This document shows positions 41,502-53,997 of a stretch of 64,000 nucleotides of DNA, piece by piece. A program made the position numbers and the translations under genes. The DNA lies in contig JASANG010001161.1 in assembly GCA_030248215.1 (NCBI GenBank), positions 1 through 64,000 on the forward strand, in the 5' to 3' direction. The stretch is from Enoplolaimus lenunculus. Lineage: Eukaryota; Nematoda; Enoplea; Enoplida; Thoracostomopsidae. Each line of letters begins with the position of its first letter. Within the stretch, counting starts at the first letter, position 1. The notes under the pieces were generated by a model that was not told the DNA's origin, did not search any database, and worked only from the letters and a program-made list of their open reading frames with translations.

Positions 41502-41656
41502 GGGTCATGTAAAGTTCAGGGGCGGAGCGTTTTTCTGCGAGACTAGAAAAGAGTAAGCTTAAACTTTAGACCATTTTTAGCTTGGCTCGGACTTTGGCTT
41601 AGGCTTATACGTTTAAGCTTATTACTGTTCCGCCGCTGTTCTTCTTTACATTGGCC
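41502..41656. mobile_element. Family B MITE (copy B7)
   Basis: GGGTCATGTAAAGTTCAGGG at the left mirrored by CTGTTCTTCTTTACATTGGCC at the right. Inside, GACTAGAAAAGAGTAAGC and GGCTTAGGCTT are shared with B2. Confidence 0.65.
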
Positions 41657-41660
41657 GAAA

Positions 41661-41746
41661 GTTCCAAGACCTACCACCATCTGGTGAGGTGGTATATACA
41701 TTTGTTCCAAGACCTACCACCATCTGGTTAGGTGCGATATACATTT
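41661..41746. repeat. 43 bp tandem duplication (two units)
   Basis: GTTCCAAGACCTACCACCAT starts both units, at 41661 and 41704. They differ at only a few positions, so the duplication is recent. Confidence 0.8.
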
Positions 41747-41755
41747 CAGAATACG

Positions 41756-41940
41756 GCCATAGGGCCTTAACTGCATATTAGATATATGCTTCAGTCAAAA
41801 CCTAGATTACAGGCCTTGAAAAGGTGCAAAACTACGTCTATGTCTAAACGCAAGCAAAATATTCTTCTCTGAAGTGTTAAACCTATGCTTTGCAGTCCAC
41901 CAGAAATCGAAATGGCCTTGAACGTAACATGTGCCGAAAC
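41756..41940. mobile_element. Family B-like element (decayed)
   Basis: GGCCATAGGGCCTTAACTG at the left and GGCCTTGAACGTAACATGTG at the right, with AAACCTATGC-type remnants. Ends resemble B8. Confidence 0.4.
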
Positions 41941-42488
41941 ATGGATCAACAAATTTCTTAAAACTAAGGTGAAGCCAAATTATATTGTTTCAAAATTGCC
42001 CCAACATTGAATCAATATTTAAATTAAAGCGCCGAACTAAAACATTATCGAAAAACTAGAAAAAATTTTGCAAACAAAATTGACAATAGCATCAGGCAAA
42101 AACTTCTCCGAAAACTGAGCCAAAGGTAGAAGTTGTTCTTCTGTGGTAGCTGAAAGACCTCCGGTTATACACTGAGATATAGTTCATATTATAATTGCTA
42201 AGCTAGGTCAATTATAAAACAGAAATCTGCAGGTCAAGCAATTATTATTTTAGTTAAATCCTTGTGTTTTTCGTTTTCATGGCGTTTCCAACGAATATTA
42301 TGTCTTATTGTTGGGGTTTGGCGCTATTTTAACTGTTAACAGCGTGAATTCAAACTTGGCACAACCGAGCCACCTTGCTACCTACCTATGTAGTTTTTTC
42401 AAGGCTTTCATCATTCAGATGTTCATTTTTGTATATGGTATATGACGGGAAATGACAATTTGTTGTTCATTGGTCGGTGAGAGTCCTA

Positions 42489-45400
42489 ATGAATACCCTA
42501 GACTTCATTGCTGGATATTGTGGTGGTAAGTAAAAGACCACCGGAGTATTTAACCAATTACCTAGGTCTATATAAAATTTTTAAGGCATCCGCGACAAAT
42601 ATATATTCAACGGAAATTCAGTTGTTTAAACTTCATTGAATTTAAAATTCAAATGTGCTTCCAGCTATTGATGGGTTTTTGTTTGTTTTTGTTTAGGTGC
42701 AGCTGGTGTGATCGTTGGTCACCCGTTTGATACAGTAAAGGTACATTATGCATCGGTGTATATATTGCACGAGCGTTTTGATTTCGAAAACATTGGGAAG
42801 TAAAATTTAAGCTTTCTGACCGGGAAAATATGAGCCGTGGTACTACTATACGTAACACTTGTGGGAAAATTGAGATATTTTAGACCATTTTCTGTACATT
42901 TGGGAATGAAACTGAAAATTTGATTTTTGTTATCTTACGAGTCAGTGTAGTTTTCACGGCATTAGCAGGTTTTTAGTGTTGAGTTTCATTTCTGTGGGAA
43001 TTTCGCTGGATGACTGGTAAGAAAATAGTTTTTCTTTTCAGCCGTGCAAGTCGTGAAATATATGCATTTCATGTTTCTGTGTGCCAAACTTGCTAGTAAA
43101 GTTTTATATCGTGCCGCGTCACTTGATTCATAGCGAATCTAAGGGTAAGCCTACGTCGATTTCCGTGGAGAACCGAATTTACTTCCGGTCGGTCCCTTTT
43201 CAAATTCGCCGGAACCGACGGTGCCGTATCTAAAACCGTACTCGTCAATACTTTGTTATTCCACAAACATCGCTTTTGTATAACAGGTTAGGATCTTTCA
43301 ATAAAAGTGTTGAAATCCTTGCCACTGCTACACGTCGGTTGGTTGAATGGTCTGTAATGTTTAAAATATATGTAAAATTAGCGTAAATTTTTGTTATTAG
43401 GTGCGTCTACAAACTCAATGCCCAATGAGCAATGTGAAATATGCTGGAACGCTGGACTGTTTTAGGAAGATTATTGCACAAGAAACTGTATGTTTACCGG
43501 TTTTAATTATTCAGCATATTTCGTTACACTTAGCGCATGAAAAAGGCACTAGGTATTTTGTGATAAATGACATTTATATAGATGTTTCTTAGTTTGACAT
43601 ATATTATGTAAAATTTTTCAAAATACACAAATGCCCAGGATGCAAAGCGCAACTCAATTATACTAGAATCGAAATCTGAACAGGAAATTTATATCGGAAC
43701 CGGAATTGGAACTAGAAGTTTTGAGAGCGCATACTTTTTATTTACATACCAAGTCTTGGGTTTTAGGTGCATGTTGTTTTTGTTCCTGTGACAATTTTCC
43801 TGCCTATATAACATATATAACACGTTGTTATGAAACTTAACCGAACTGTAGACAATTTTCTCGCTTAGTTGAAAATAATACAAGTTAGAAAACAAGCAGT
43901 AAAGAATTAGATTCTGATTCGCTTTATACCTGCAATCTGAATCGGCGCTGGATTTGGATAGGAATTTTTCTGGTAATTACAATTTCGCTTGCACCCCGAT
44001 GACTTATTGGCAACTTAATTCGTTTGTTGATATACGGCTTAGCTGATACAGTAGCTGTGGAAGTAAATAGGTGTTTGATTCAATCTTGTTGTAATTATGT
44101 AATAGTTTTTATTTTTAGTTCATTGGATTGTACAAAGGAGTCTCTAGTCCATTGACTGGTTTAGCATTTATCAACGCCATTGTTTTTGGAGTATACGGCA
44201 GCACGTTGAAAGCGTTTGACAAACCAGACTGCTTAAAATATCAAATGTTAGCTGGTAAATCAGTATTTACGACAGATATTTGCAAATATGTCTTGTATGA
44301 CTCCACTATTAGAAGTAGAAGCTGTTTATCGAAGTATTTTGATGATTTTAGAAAAGTTATTTTACTTCTGGTTTTCTTTTATACTATAAGGTGTATTCTA
44401 GGTTCATTCGCCGGATTTGCTCAATCCTGGATATGTTCCCCAATGGAATTAGCGAAACTACGTATTCAACTGCAGGGCCAAGGTATTATTTTAATTGTAT
44501 CATAGTAATAGGTAATATTATTAATTGGTGAGTGTTTGTTAATATGAAATTATATATTCACGAGAGCGTTAATTATTCGGCATTATATAATATTTAATCA
44601 GCACTGGTATTATAGGTCTTTTCATTATTTTTCGATTTAGTGTCCGTATTCTTAAATGTATATCGATTGTTTGAGGACTGGTAATAAAGTGGTAATACGT
44701 GATACATATACGTAGTCGAAAATGCAGCATTATGTATATTTTAAAAATCGGATGTAAAATAGATCTATGCAGCTAGGTCTCTCCTCTCACAATATGTCAT
44801 TTGATTCGAAGATATAATTTGAAAAAATTTAATCGTCTTATTTTGCTGTTGATCTTGCGTCAAAATGTTCTATCGTGTCTAGTCCATTTTTTTGCTCCGG
44901 TTTAGAGATGCTCGTTGCTTTCTATGGCCATTTTATCTGCTAAAATCACTGCATTGTATATAGGTATGCCGCATCATGTGTTCATGCGTTCCCATCTCGA
45001 AGGTCCATATGATAATCCACTGCATTGCATGAAACGGGTGTACAAGGATTTTGGGTTGCGGACGGGTATTTATCGTGGATTAAGCCTGACGCTGTGTCGT
45101 GATATGAGCGGGTTTGCGATTTATTTTGGAACGTATGAAGTTTTGACTCGGGCGTGGCAACATTTCCGCCAAACTGAACGCCTTAATGCCGGCGAGTTGT
45201 TAATGGCTGGAGGTAAGTCGGGTTTTACGGTTCCCGTATATATCACAGTAACAAACTTTGTTTCTTTCTTCCATCAAAACTAGTCAGAGGGCGCAAATCC
45301 CCTGCTGACATCTTTGCATCCCCTATCCGAAAATTTTTTCGTCGCATTAAAAGATTTCAATGTTGGGAACATTATTCTTACTCTCCCCCCCCCTAGAAAT

Positions 45401-46067
45401 GTTGTTACCATCTCTGCTAACAATTCTTGGTTGCGGGACTTGTTATAGCTACACCAACAATCTATGATTGCTTCTATGCCCATATCCTCAAGATAGGTCT
45501 GAGAGTTTTGAATTAGCAAATGCTGATTTTAGAATATCAGCACTTTTTATTGCATTCGATTTACCCTACCCATGTGCAAATTTTTGTATCTGTAAGTTTA
45601 GCAGTTTGTCAGTGTGTAAACGTGTCACTAACTGGTGATACGTGCTGTACGCATTTGAGAATCGGATCCTAGTTTCAGGTCTTGCTGGCATGTCGTCTTG
45701 GTGCCTCAATTATCCCATCGATGTTGTCAAATCTCGCTTCCAGGCTCGTAATCCGCCCCGAACTGATAATCCAGGCGGCCGGCATCCACAATGGGGTCGT
45801 CATTATACAACAATCATTGAATGTATTCATGACAGCTATGATACGCACGGGCTACGGGTATTTTTTCAAGGACTTGTACCAACGTTGCTAAGGGCGTTTC
45901 CAACCAATGCAGTGACTTTTTGTACTGTTGCAATGGTTTATAGAGCGCATAGGTGGTGGGCGAAAAAACATAAACAAATGACACGCCACGATGATGAAAT
46001 ATCGAAACATTTGCACAAATATATGGAGCCCGATGTTATGTACTATGGGTTTCCGTATTGGTGTTAG
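42489..46067 (+). CDS. SLC25A29: SLC25A29-like mitochondrial carrier (basic amino acids), seven exons
   Basis: Inner-membrane carrier. Human SLC25A29 moves arginine and lysine into mitochondria. Exons: 42489-42525, 42697-42740, 43401-43487, 44119-44254, 44402-44482, 44964-45212, 45679-46067, all in phase; product 340 residues (human 303). The three carrier repeats each have their signature: GHPFDTVK (repeat 1), CSPMELAK (repeat 2, the same PMELAK departure as human), NYPIDVVK (repeat 3). Strong local matches are GLYKGVSSPLTGLAFINAIV and LVPTLLRAFPTNAVTF. The C-terminal about 45 residues extend beyond human and end in DVMYYGFPYWC. The start MNTLDFIAGYCGG mirrors human MALDFLAGCAGG. Close relatives (SLC25A45, A47, A48) are possible, but PMELAK and the first repeat favour A29. 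A family D element sits in intron 3. Confidence 0.9.
43636..43998. mobile_element. Family D MITE (copy D4, decayed) in carrier intron 3
   Basis: CAGGATGCAAAGCGCAACTC at the left, AATTTCGCTTGCACCCCG at the right, and ATCGGAACCGGAATTGGAAC inside. No clear target duplication. Confidence 0.5.
45630..45670. mobile_element. Family G fragment (G4) abutting the last carrier exon
   Basis: AACTGGTGATACGTGCTGTA then CGCATTTGAGAATCGGATCC, the right end of family G. It ends about 10 bases before the acceptor of carrier exon 7 and may supply part of its intron tract. Confidence 0.4.
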
Positions 46068-46106
46068 GTGAGTTGTTGACTTGTTTATATTTCGTACGCC
46101 AATGTT

Positions 46107-46205
46107 CAATCTGCTATTCAGCCCAAACACTAATTGACATAGATCAATCTGCTATTCAGGCCAATTACTAATTGACATTGATCAGTCTGCTATTCAGCCT
46201 AAGTC
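46107..46205. repeat. 38 bp tandem repeat, 2.6 units, just after the carrier stop codon
   Basis: CAATCTGCTATTCAGSCCAA begins units at 46107, 46145 and (as CAGTCTGC) 46183. A related half occurs near 16998 (CAATCTACTATTCAAGCCAA). Confidence 0.8.
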
Positions 46206-46500
46206 ATATCAATTTTGTGTTGTGGTCATTTGGTTTTAAATTCTAAAATAAGTGGAAGTGACGTCCGAGGGATTTTGTCGTAGATTTGAAAAGCATTGCT
46301 TCTTAGGAAAATTTGCAAACCGTTCGCCGTGTATCAGTAAGACAATATCTTGACCTGACAGTAAATGAATATAAATTAGAGGGGAAGCGGCGGATCTTTT
46401 GGTCCTCATCTCGGTACGTCCCTTGTGAATAATAATATTACCGTATGCGAGTTGAAATCCATAGATTTTATTCGGTTTTTTAAAAGCATTATTGTTATAA

Positions 46501-47050
46501 CTAGTGTTCAGCCGATACTGTAAAATACCGATATATCGATACCAATAATGTTGATACCGATGATTTACTTGTACACCGCACCGTAAAACTTGGAGTTCGA
46601 AAATAAAAATTTGCCGTGGCTAACGTAAAATTACCTTCTCTCGTGCTCTCAAATGTAGCCTTTCTAGGATGGCTGCACGCTAGCGTTCCACCTACCGTTA
46701 TTTTGTTGTATTGAACCTTCAAACTTATTGCTTGAATGAACCTATCTTAAAAATCGGAATTTCGAAGCTTTTTTTATAGCCAGTCGTAATTTCGGTTAAG
46801 GCTTGGTGTCTGACCAAACAAGCTCTTGTAAATGTTCCTTAGAGTAATTGTAGTAGTTATAAAAACATGACCTGACAATACAAAAGACGATATTAATACT
46901 GTTGGTTCTCATTGATTACCCTGGACGTGGGCTTTTGCATGCAACCGCTCCATGATAAGTATATATTTCTTAGATGCTACGTAATTATCTATTCAACTAA
47001 ATTCATCTGAAAATACAGTAAAAAAAGTATCGGTATCGGCACGCCCCGGA
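46501..47050. mobile_element. Family N MITE-like element (CCGATACTG / CGGTATCGGC ends)
   Basis: Left GTTCAGCCGATACTGTAAAA and CCGATATATCGATACCAATA; right AAAAAAAGTATCGGTATCGG then CACGCCCC. Inverse similarity of ends, about 550 bp. Single copy here, resembling but not the same as family C. Confidence 0.45.
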
Positions 47051-47084
47051 AAACATTGATAGAACAGGCATTTACCCTGATATT

Positions 47085-47235
47085 AAAATTTGCAGACGCT
47101 AGTTCTTGCTGCAAAACCTTGCACGCACGCAAGTTGAAACTGCCACATTTCGATATATAAAGATGTCGACTCGCAAATTGCAGCTACGAGTTCTCCCTTC
47201 AAAAACTTGCACGTGTGAATGCAACTTCAGAATGT
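47085..47235. mobile_element. Family L element (copy L2)
   Basis: CTAGTTCTTGCTGCAAAACC at the left and CCTTCAAAAACTTGCACGTG at the right are inverse. GCAAATTGCAGCTACGAG lies inside. Confidence 0.45.
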
Positions 47236-47404
47236 TTTTTATTTTCATTTAATATATTTATTATTGTATACTGTTTCATTGAGTGAATTTAGGTTAATAA
47301 ATACATAAGTGAACCGAATGTGTTGTTATATTATGCATTTAGGAATTTATTGTGTAGTGTTTGATTTTGAAATTTGATTAATTGCTTTGTTGTAATTTTA
47401 TTAT

Positions 47405-47715
47405 GTATTACTGTACGACCGAATATCTGGTTCCGGCAAGAAATTGACATCCGACTCTGGTATTTTCCAACTGCTGTACATTTATCGCCCGGATCTAAAG
47501 TTTATCGGATACTAGAACCACAACGGAGTAGCAAATATTTTATCCGAAAGAAACCGGATGCTAACTGGATATAGCGTCTAGATTTGCGCGTTTACATTAT
47601 GTTATTCGGAGCGACAGCCACAAATATCCGGTATTTGCTTGATTTAACCTCAACCGGATACCGATGTCGATTGATTGCCGTATATTACACCGGATCCGGA
47701 TATCCGGACGATCCA
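47405..47715. mobile_element. Family E-like element with GGATATCCGG repeats
   Basis: CGAATATCTGGTTCCGGC near the left, CACCGGATCCGGATATCCGG near the right, and several CCGGAT blocks between. Ends are loosely defined. Confidence 0.4.
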
Positions 47716-48845
47716 TGGTATGCGCTGCTATGGTTGTGCGATATATAACCTGAGTGGATATAGATGATACTTGAATCGCACAATTTCAATGTTTATTAAT
47801 AGTTTTAGTAAACAGAATTCCTTGTATTTTTGATTGTTAAGATATGTTGTGGATTTTAGCACTTAAATAAAGGCAGTGTTAGGGATTAAAACGCAGCACG
47901 CACTTTAGGCATTACTTTCTTGACAAGATGTATAAAAAACAAACACTTCTTTGTCCTAAGAAGTGATTATGTACAGTGGGTATTAGCCAGTTTTTGAACA
48001 TTTTTTTATTTTGCTAATCATATTTGCTTATAGCTTAAGCGTAAATGTTTTGTTATATTACGTTGATATTGTATGTAATAAGATTTAGATACGTATTTTT
48101 TGAATACTAATTTGTGTCAATTTTTACATAAATACTGCGGTCACGGTGTCGCAAGGATTTTGAAAAGTTGGGGTTGGGTTGGGCAAAAATTTCGAAAGAC
48201 AGTTTGCTTAGTTCCTAAATCGAAATCATTTGCACCGAGGCGGATATAAATAGTTTTGTAGTTCACTGTACTAAATGCGAGCTTGTTGGCTATATCTAGA
48301 ATCTTGAGGCGTTTTTTTGCTGCGACTTCAAAAAATCTGTTATTAATATTACTTGCGTGAAAACGCAGTACTACGTACTTCGATTGTTTATCCAAGAGCA
48401 TCCACGAGTGTAATGGGGCCCGTGCCCTGAAAAACTGGGCCGGTTCCAATCTTGTAATCAATTGATATCATTAGAATGCGAAATTAAGCTACTTTAGTTG
48501 AAACGCGTCTATTGCGATTAAGCGATTTGTTTGTTTGTTTTTTTTGGTTAATATTAGTTTTCGACATTGCACTGTAGTCACAAACCGAAAATGCAGCCAG
48601 TGGCTTAACGAAGAATTGTGATTGGTCAGGGTCGGTACAAGAAATAAAGTAATTAATATGGCTTGGGGCTGACTGATCTCTATAGCCTCCCAATGGAGTA
48701 CGTTGCGTTTAAGTATGCTGTTTTGTAAGATATTTTGTATTTAGTGTTTGAAAATAAACGTAAAACTTATACATCATTAAAAATTTTAAAATGGGCATAA
48801 TATCGCGAAGTAGTACATATTTTTCCATATAGGTCCTTTGATCTT

Positions 48846-49069
48846 AGCCCGTATTCTCAAATGTGAGTAGCATCTATCACCAGTTGGTCATATGTCCTGT
48901 AACTTTGGAACCAGCGCTTGGTGACGTTCTAAATTGAGCACATTGTTCGTGGTTGATTTGCTCTACTTCTGTACCAATTTTGACATCGGCAACTGCAGAT
49001 GTTCGTCAGTTTAAAAACCTATCGCTAATATTGATGATAGTTGCTATACGCATTTCAAAATATGGACCC
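48846..49069. mobile_element. Family G MITE (copy G5)
   Basis: GCCCGTATTCTCAAATGTGA at the left, TTGCTATACGCATTTCAAAA then TATGGACCC at the right. TAGCATCTATCACCAGTTGG and ATCGCTAATATTGATGATAG form the inner inverse ends. Confidence 0.65.
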
Positions 49070-49317
49070 AAAGATCAGGGACGATATGTAGAACAGGATC
49101 GTAGCCAAGATGTTTTCATCTCGAAACGTTGTAGTGTCATGTAAAAGTGTTTTTTACTTGCGACTGTAGCGAGGAAGATAATTTTTTTGAACTGTTAAAC
49201 AAGAGATTATTTTAAAAAGAGTGTAAACGTGCTTTATGTATTGGTCTCCATAGAAATTTTATGGGAAAAGCTGTATAGCCGCAAAAAGTCTGTATACGAC
49301 CCAGGTGTAGAATATAG

Positions 49318-49484
49318 ACATTTTTGTATATATTGTACGTACGTTCGTGATAATTTGTATATAACTATATATTACATATATACACAAATATATATGTATA
49401 TATAAATATATCTATATATAAATTATATATATTTATATATAAATATATATCTATATATATAAATTATATATATATTTATATAAT
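49318..49484. repeat. TA-rich simple repeat
   Basis: TATATA with AAATATAT interruptions, about 165 bp. Confidence 0.85.
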
Positions 49485-50418
49485 TTAGTGTTATTTTTAA
49501 ATAAGCTGTATTTTACGTTGTTATTAATATTTTGCAGTTTTAGTTTTAAAGCAGTGGTGATTAGCGACTATAAACTGCACTGAAAACAGTGTAAACAACG
49601 TTGTTGACGTAAATTTTTTATATCCAAAATTTAATAACGAATACGCAAAAGTAAAGGAAACCGAACCGAGACAAAGAGTCGACCGGGGGGGGGGCGGGTG
49701 TGCTCAATACGCGTTTTATTGATAACTTTAATGCCGACTGATGACATAAAGTTTATGGGGTAACAACTCGAAGAGGTCATACGGTCCGCAGAGCGAATAG
49801 CGTTTGCAGGGTTTGGCTTCGCTGGAAATATGGTTCAAAATTAATGGGTGCTGTGTAAAACGGGATTTGAAATTTTTTGAGGTAATATGTGGGAGTTAGC
49901 GGAGCTTAAAAGTTGAAAAACTTGAATCTAAAGATCAGGTATTAATTGTCTCATGGTGTGTTTTATAATGTTTTTTTCAATTTTATTTTATAGTTTGTCC
50001 GAATTTTGTATTGTAGTCAAACATGACATTAATAGTTCATCTGATACGCCTTGTCCAGTGATTCCGTTAGCGGCACTGTTAGTCTAATATTAATCATGAA
50101 TCTTAAAGCGTCAGCGAAAGTATTAGTCTAAGCCAAACGTGTAAGCGACAGATGTTACAGTTGTGAGTGTTTCACTATGTACGGATGCTAATGCCGGATT
50201 GTCGGACTTTGTGACAACCGCGAATGTGGTGGATGCGTTTCAAATAACCGTTTCCGAGCTTTTCTCTAGTGAGGTTACACTGCTGCTGCTGTTGTTCCTA
50301 AAACTTTTACACTGACTATTAAATGTTTCGTTGTGTAAAATTGTTAAAAATATACATCAAATAGTTCAATTTACGGTGTCTTTGTCATCCAAAATTTAAA
50401 AACTGAATCCCTTTGAAT

Positions 50419-50622
50419 TTAACCGCAACGAAACCGTGCATTCCCGGTAAAAATGCACAGTAAAATCGTCACGAGACGTGAGAACCTTCTGCGAGCTCCG
50501 GCTAAGCTCCTATGGCTAAATGGTGAAGTTAAATGCGTTCCACCCGGGAGACTAGGGTTCGAATCGTACCGTGACACTACATCTCAGATGTAACTGAAAA
50601 TATTTAAGTGACAAAAGGCTAA
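50419..50622 (+). mobile_element. Family A piggyBac-like MITE (copy A4, diverged)
   Basis: TTAACCGCAACGAAACC at the left and AAGTGACAAAAGGCTAA at the right are decayed family ends. The core keeps CGAGACGTGAGAACC, CTCCTATGGCTAAATGG and a box B GGGTTCGAATC. Clearly older than A1-A3. Confidence 0.55.
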
Positions 50623-51145
50623 CAGTTTGTGGTGTAAAGTTTAGTTTAGTAAACACAATCGTAATGTGTGTAAAAATGAGTGCGGATGTCAGATCAGCAC
50701 TTATTTGTTGCGGATGCGGACATCAGCAACATTTCTTGTAAGCAAAAAAAATTAGTCTAAAGCCTAAGCTTAATTTGATGATTGCTGTGTTATGGGAACA
50801 CTGGACGAACGAGGGCGTAACATGTGCCTTTATATTTATACCATGAGATGTTGACAACGAAGGTATTGGTATGTATTGGAATAAACACGGCTGGTCCAAC
50901 TTGTAAGAAGGCATAGCGCGTTTGTTAATTTAGTTTGTTTGGCTGTTTTGAATTGAGGTCATTTATTTAGTAACCTGAATATCGTAAATAAACTTAAAAA
51001 TATCGTATTTTAATCTGTTTGGTTAGGTTTTATTGCTGGACTAAGTCTGCTTTGTTTATTTCTAAAATTAAATACTGTTCAATTGAATTTTTTGCACTGA
51101 ATTTAGTTGTATTTTTTGGTTATCTGTATGTTAAATATATTACAG

Positions 51146-51222
51146 GTACCCCGGGACTGGGATTTTTACCGGAACCGGAACTCAAAGGTTCGGGGCCGGT
51201 ACCAACCGGGGCCAATGTAGAA
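51146..51222. mobile_element. Family D fragment (D5)
   Basis: ACCGGAACCGGAACTCAAAG and GGCCGGTACCAACCGGGG in a short GC-rich patch. Termini resemble but do not match the family. Confidence 0.35.
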
Positions 51223-51560
51223 CGCGTAAAATAACTGTCAATATGAGCTACGATATACGCAAAACGTATATGGTGGCTAACGGTGGGAAAATAGCAAATT
51301 TATCAAACTTAAATATGAGTTTGAGTGACTAAAAATATGCCAGATTTCAGATGAGTTTTAAACGTAAGTTACCAGTTAGTTTAGTTAGTCTAGGAAATGA
51401 GTTTAATACGGCTATGTTAGCTTAAAAATATATCAAATTATTTGAAGCTTTTAGAAAGGATAGGTGTATTAGTGTATATATGTCATGATGAGTTCTACTA
51501 TTCGGCAACGGACTGCTAAATATTTTTAAGCCTACCCTAGTGTTATTTGGACCATAATTT

Positions 51561-51726
51561 TGGCCCATGTTACGTTTAAGGCCGTCCAGGTTTCTGGTGG
51601 GACTGTAAAACAGTAGGCTTACATTCTAGACTACATTTTTGTGCTTAGGCTTAGGCTTAACAATACGCTTTTGCAACGCTAGGAATACGCTTTATCTACT
51701 GTTAAGGCCCTAAAAGTAACATTGGC
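51561..51726. mobile_element. Family B MITE (copy B8)
   Basis: GGCCCATGTTACGTTTAAGG at the left mirrored by TAAGGCCCTAAAAGTAACAT then TGGC at the right. GTGCTTAGGCTTAGGCTTAA inside. Confidence 0.55.
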
Positions 51727-52350
51727 TATAATTTTCAACTTACTTAAGAATGTTACGTTTTAAAACTTAAACCAGGTATATATACTTCTGCGGTAGTGGT
51801 TTATAGGTAATTTGCCGTAACGCTTGTTTTTACGAACACCCACAATCCACCAATAATGGGAGTTTACTGTTGTGAATTTTTCACCGTATCAGCATAAAGT
51901 GCACAGGTTTCAGGTATGAGTTGCCTCAAAGGCACCAAGTGTTCTGGTATACATGACCAGTGAAACGATAATTGCTAAGTAGGTTTGGGAAAACATTGCC
52001 AAACGAAAATTTGACACTTGTTACGGTGGACGTGAGCGAATTGTGTACGGCGATCGGGTGGTTTATCTTGTACATAATTGATTTCATGTGCCATTGTTAT
52101 GAACTTATTTTTATGAAGTGTTCTTCCATGTATTATCGGCCATATCCTAGATTTTCAAACAGTAAAAGCATTTTTGAACTCGTGTTAAATTTGCCTGTGT
52201 AAGCGTTAGAAGTTAAATTTGCAGTTCCAAATTGCAACTGCGGGTTTTCGCTGCCAAAACTTCCAGTTTGAATAAAGCTGTATCGAGATTTTTTTGAAAA
52301 GAAAAATTAGTCGAGTGTAATTTAATCGTTTCAATATATGTTGTAATCCG

Positions 52351-52689
52351 TAGGGTTAACCGGATATCCGTTCCAGGTAAAATCGGGTGTCTGTTTCTGT
52401 TATAGAAATAGCGGAAATTCTGAAATTTTTATGTTCAAAATTTAGTTATAAATCACGTAGGTATATATATTTCGTAATTATTCGTTGCAGATATGCTGCA
52501 ATTGTTTGAAACGAAATAAAAATTATTGAAATTCATTCAAAATCTTAAAAATTTCGATGCATCCGCCATTTGACCAGTGAATATATGCAGGCTTCAAAAC
52601 ATTTTTGAAACTTATACTTCGATATCCGTTTGCGTCATTTTGAACACTACCTATCCGTTTCCGTTTTTACTGTCCGTTTACAACCCTGG
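52351..52689. mobile_element. Family E/D-related element (AGGGTTAACCGGATATCCG)
   Basis: AGGGTTAACCGGATATCCG at the left, CCGTTTACAACCCTGG at the right. A second element of similar kind begins at once (AGCCGGATATCCGCTTCCGC, 52690) and its mirror GCGGAAACGGATTATATATT occurs near 53600, so 52690-53640 may be one unit with D6 inserted in it. Confidence 0.4.
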
Positions 52690-53084
52690 TAGCCGGATAT
52701 CCGCTTCCGCTAAAAATTTGGAAAAAAAACATCTTTCAAACTATTATACATACGTAAAATACTCCGTTATTTTAAAATTACAAACCGTTTTAGACCATGC
52801 ATGATTTCAATAGATAAGGCAACCATGGTGGTCAAGTATAGCAGGAGTCAGAAGTTGTCTAAGAGAGAGAAACGTTTACTGTCCAATATTAAACACAATA
52901 AACTAGATCCTGAAATACCATTACATCTTCAAATTGTTGATTCCAATATATTACTTACACCACATTATACATTGTTTAAATCCTATGAACAAAAACAGAA
53001 ACACCAGCCCATTCCGCTCATTAGAGTTAATTCGACAATGAGATATCTCTTTCCAGTAATAATCAGTAACCATCTTTCTACCTA

Positions 53085-53405
53085 TCCGGGTGCAACCAGA
53101 GGTGCAAAATACTGCAGCCGGAGGTCAACGAAACTTGCCGGTGGTGAGGCGAAATTATGGTAGTAAAAATAATGGTTAATTCGTTAATTTTAGCCCATAT
53201 CTGCAATGTTGTTAAGTTGTTTGTTTTTACGCTACTTTTCTGTAAAATTCGTTAATTTTTTTGCGAAAATGGTGACAAAAGCAAAACGATACACGCTAAA
53301 GAGATAAATTGTCTAAAATTATGCAAAATTTACTACCGAAATGCCAAAACTTAAGTCAAAAATTATACCAGGAGCCGGAGGTCGAGAATACACCTCTTGT
53401 TTGGT
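53085..53405. mobile_element. Family D MITE (copy D6, GGAGGT subtype)
   Basis: CCGGGTGCAACCAGAGGTGC at the left, CCGGAGGTCGAGAATACACC at the right, with CTACCGAAATGCCAAAACTT shared with D7. Confidence 0.5.
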
Positions 53406-53787
53406 GGATTTGAGGTTGTATTCTACTTCGCTCAAAATTACTGAACACATTCCAAAATTTATATTTTTCGCAAATACAAATAAAACTATATATGTTAACC
53501 AGCAATTTTACAACAATTTAAGTAGGGATTATCTATGACGCATTACCGCACGGTTTTCGCTTTAAACGAATTAGGAATTGTTTTAGTATCTATTTCAAGC
53601 GGAAACGGATTATATATTATAACCAGATGCTTAGTGAAATTTCCATGACAGTAGGAAAATAATTTTTTTTTTAAATATAAAGAATACCTCAACTCTTAGT
53701 AATGCCATGAATTTATACTGAACTAATAACATTGACAAACACAACATATTTAATACACATTAAACCGCGCTTCAATAACATTTATAG

Positions 53788-53990
53788 ATGGGCACCGAAT
53801 ACCTGGATATGAGAAATATCCGGATATGTATTCGAAAAGAAATTCTGTATTCAAACCAAGTTAAAATATCGAATTACATTCCTGCATAATTCCATGATTT
53901 AATACAATTTTGATTTCTTAATACATGCCATTCTGAACGTTCTTGATTTAATAAGACGCCACGCCTGACTGAATATCATGCTAAATTAGT
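53788..53990. mobile_element. Family E element (copy E2)
   Basis: GATGGGCACCGAATACCTGG then GAAATATCCGGATATGTATT. The next 150 bp (TTCCATGATTTAATACAATT, TTTTGATTTCTTAATACATG) align with E3. Confidence 0.5.
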
Positions 53991-53997
53991 AAAAGGC

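Larger units (their letters stand above)
40424..42488. other. Spacer between RPS28 and the carrier gene (divergent promoters)
   Basis: The two genes are transcribed away from each other, so both promoters should lie here, together with a SINE-like sequence, family G and B copies and a 43 bp tandem duplication. No further exon recognised. Confidence 0.5.

Noticed and set aside
48141-48693. Two minus-strand frames of 106 and 69 codons
   Set aside because: No domain, no convincing splice context, no conserved motif.
52801-53163. 120-codon plus-strand frame with Lys-rich start
   Set aside because: Its second half is the left end of a family D element and its first half has no recognised family. 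I cannot support a gene.
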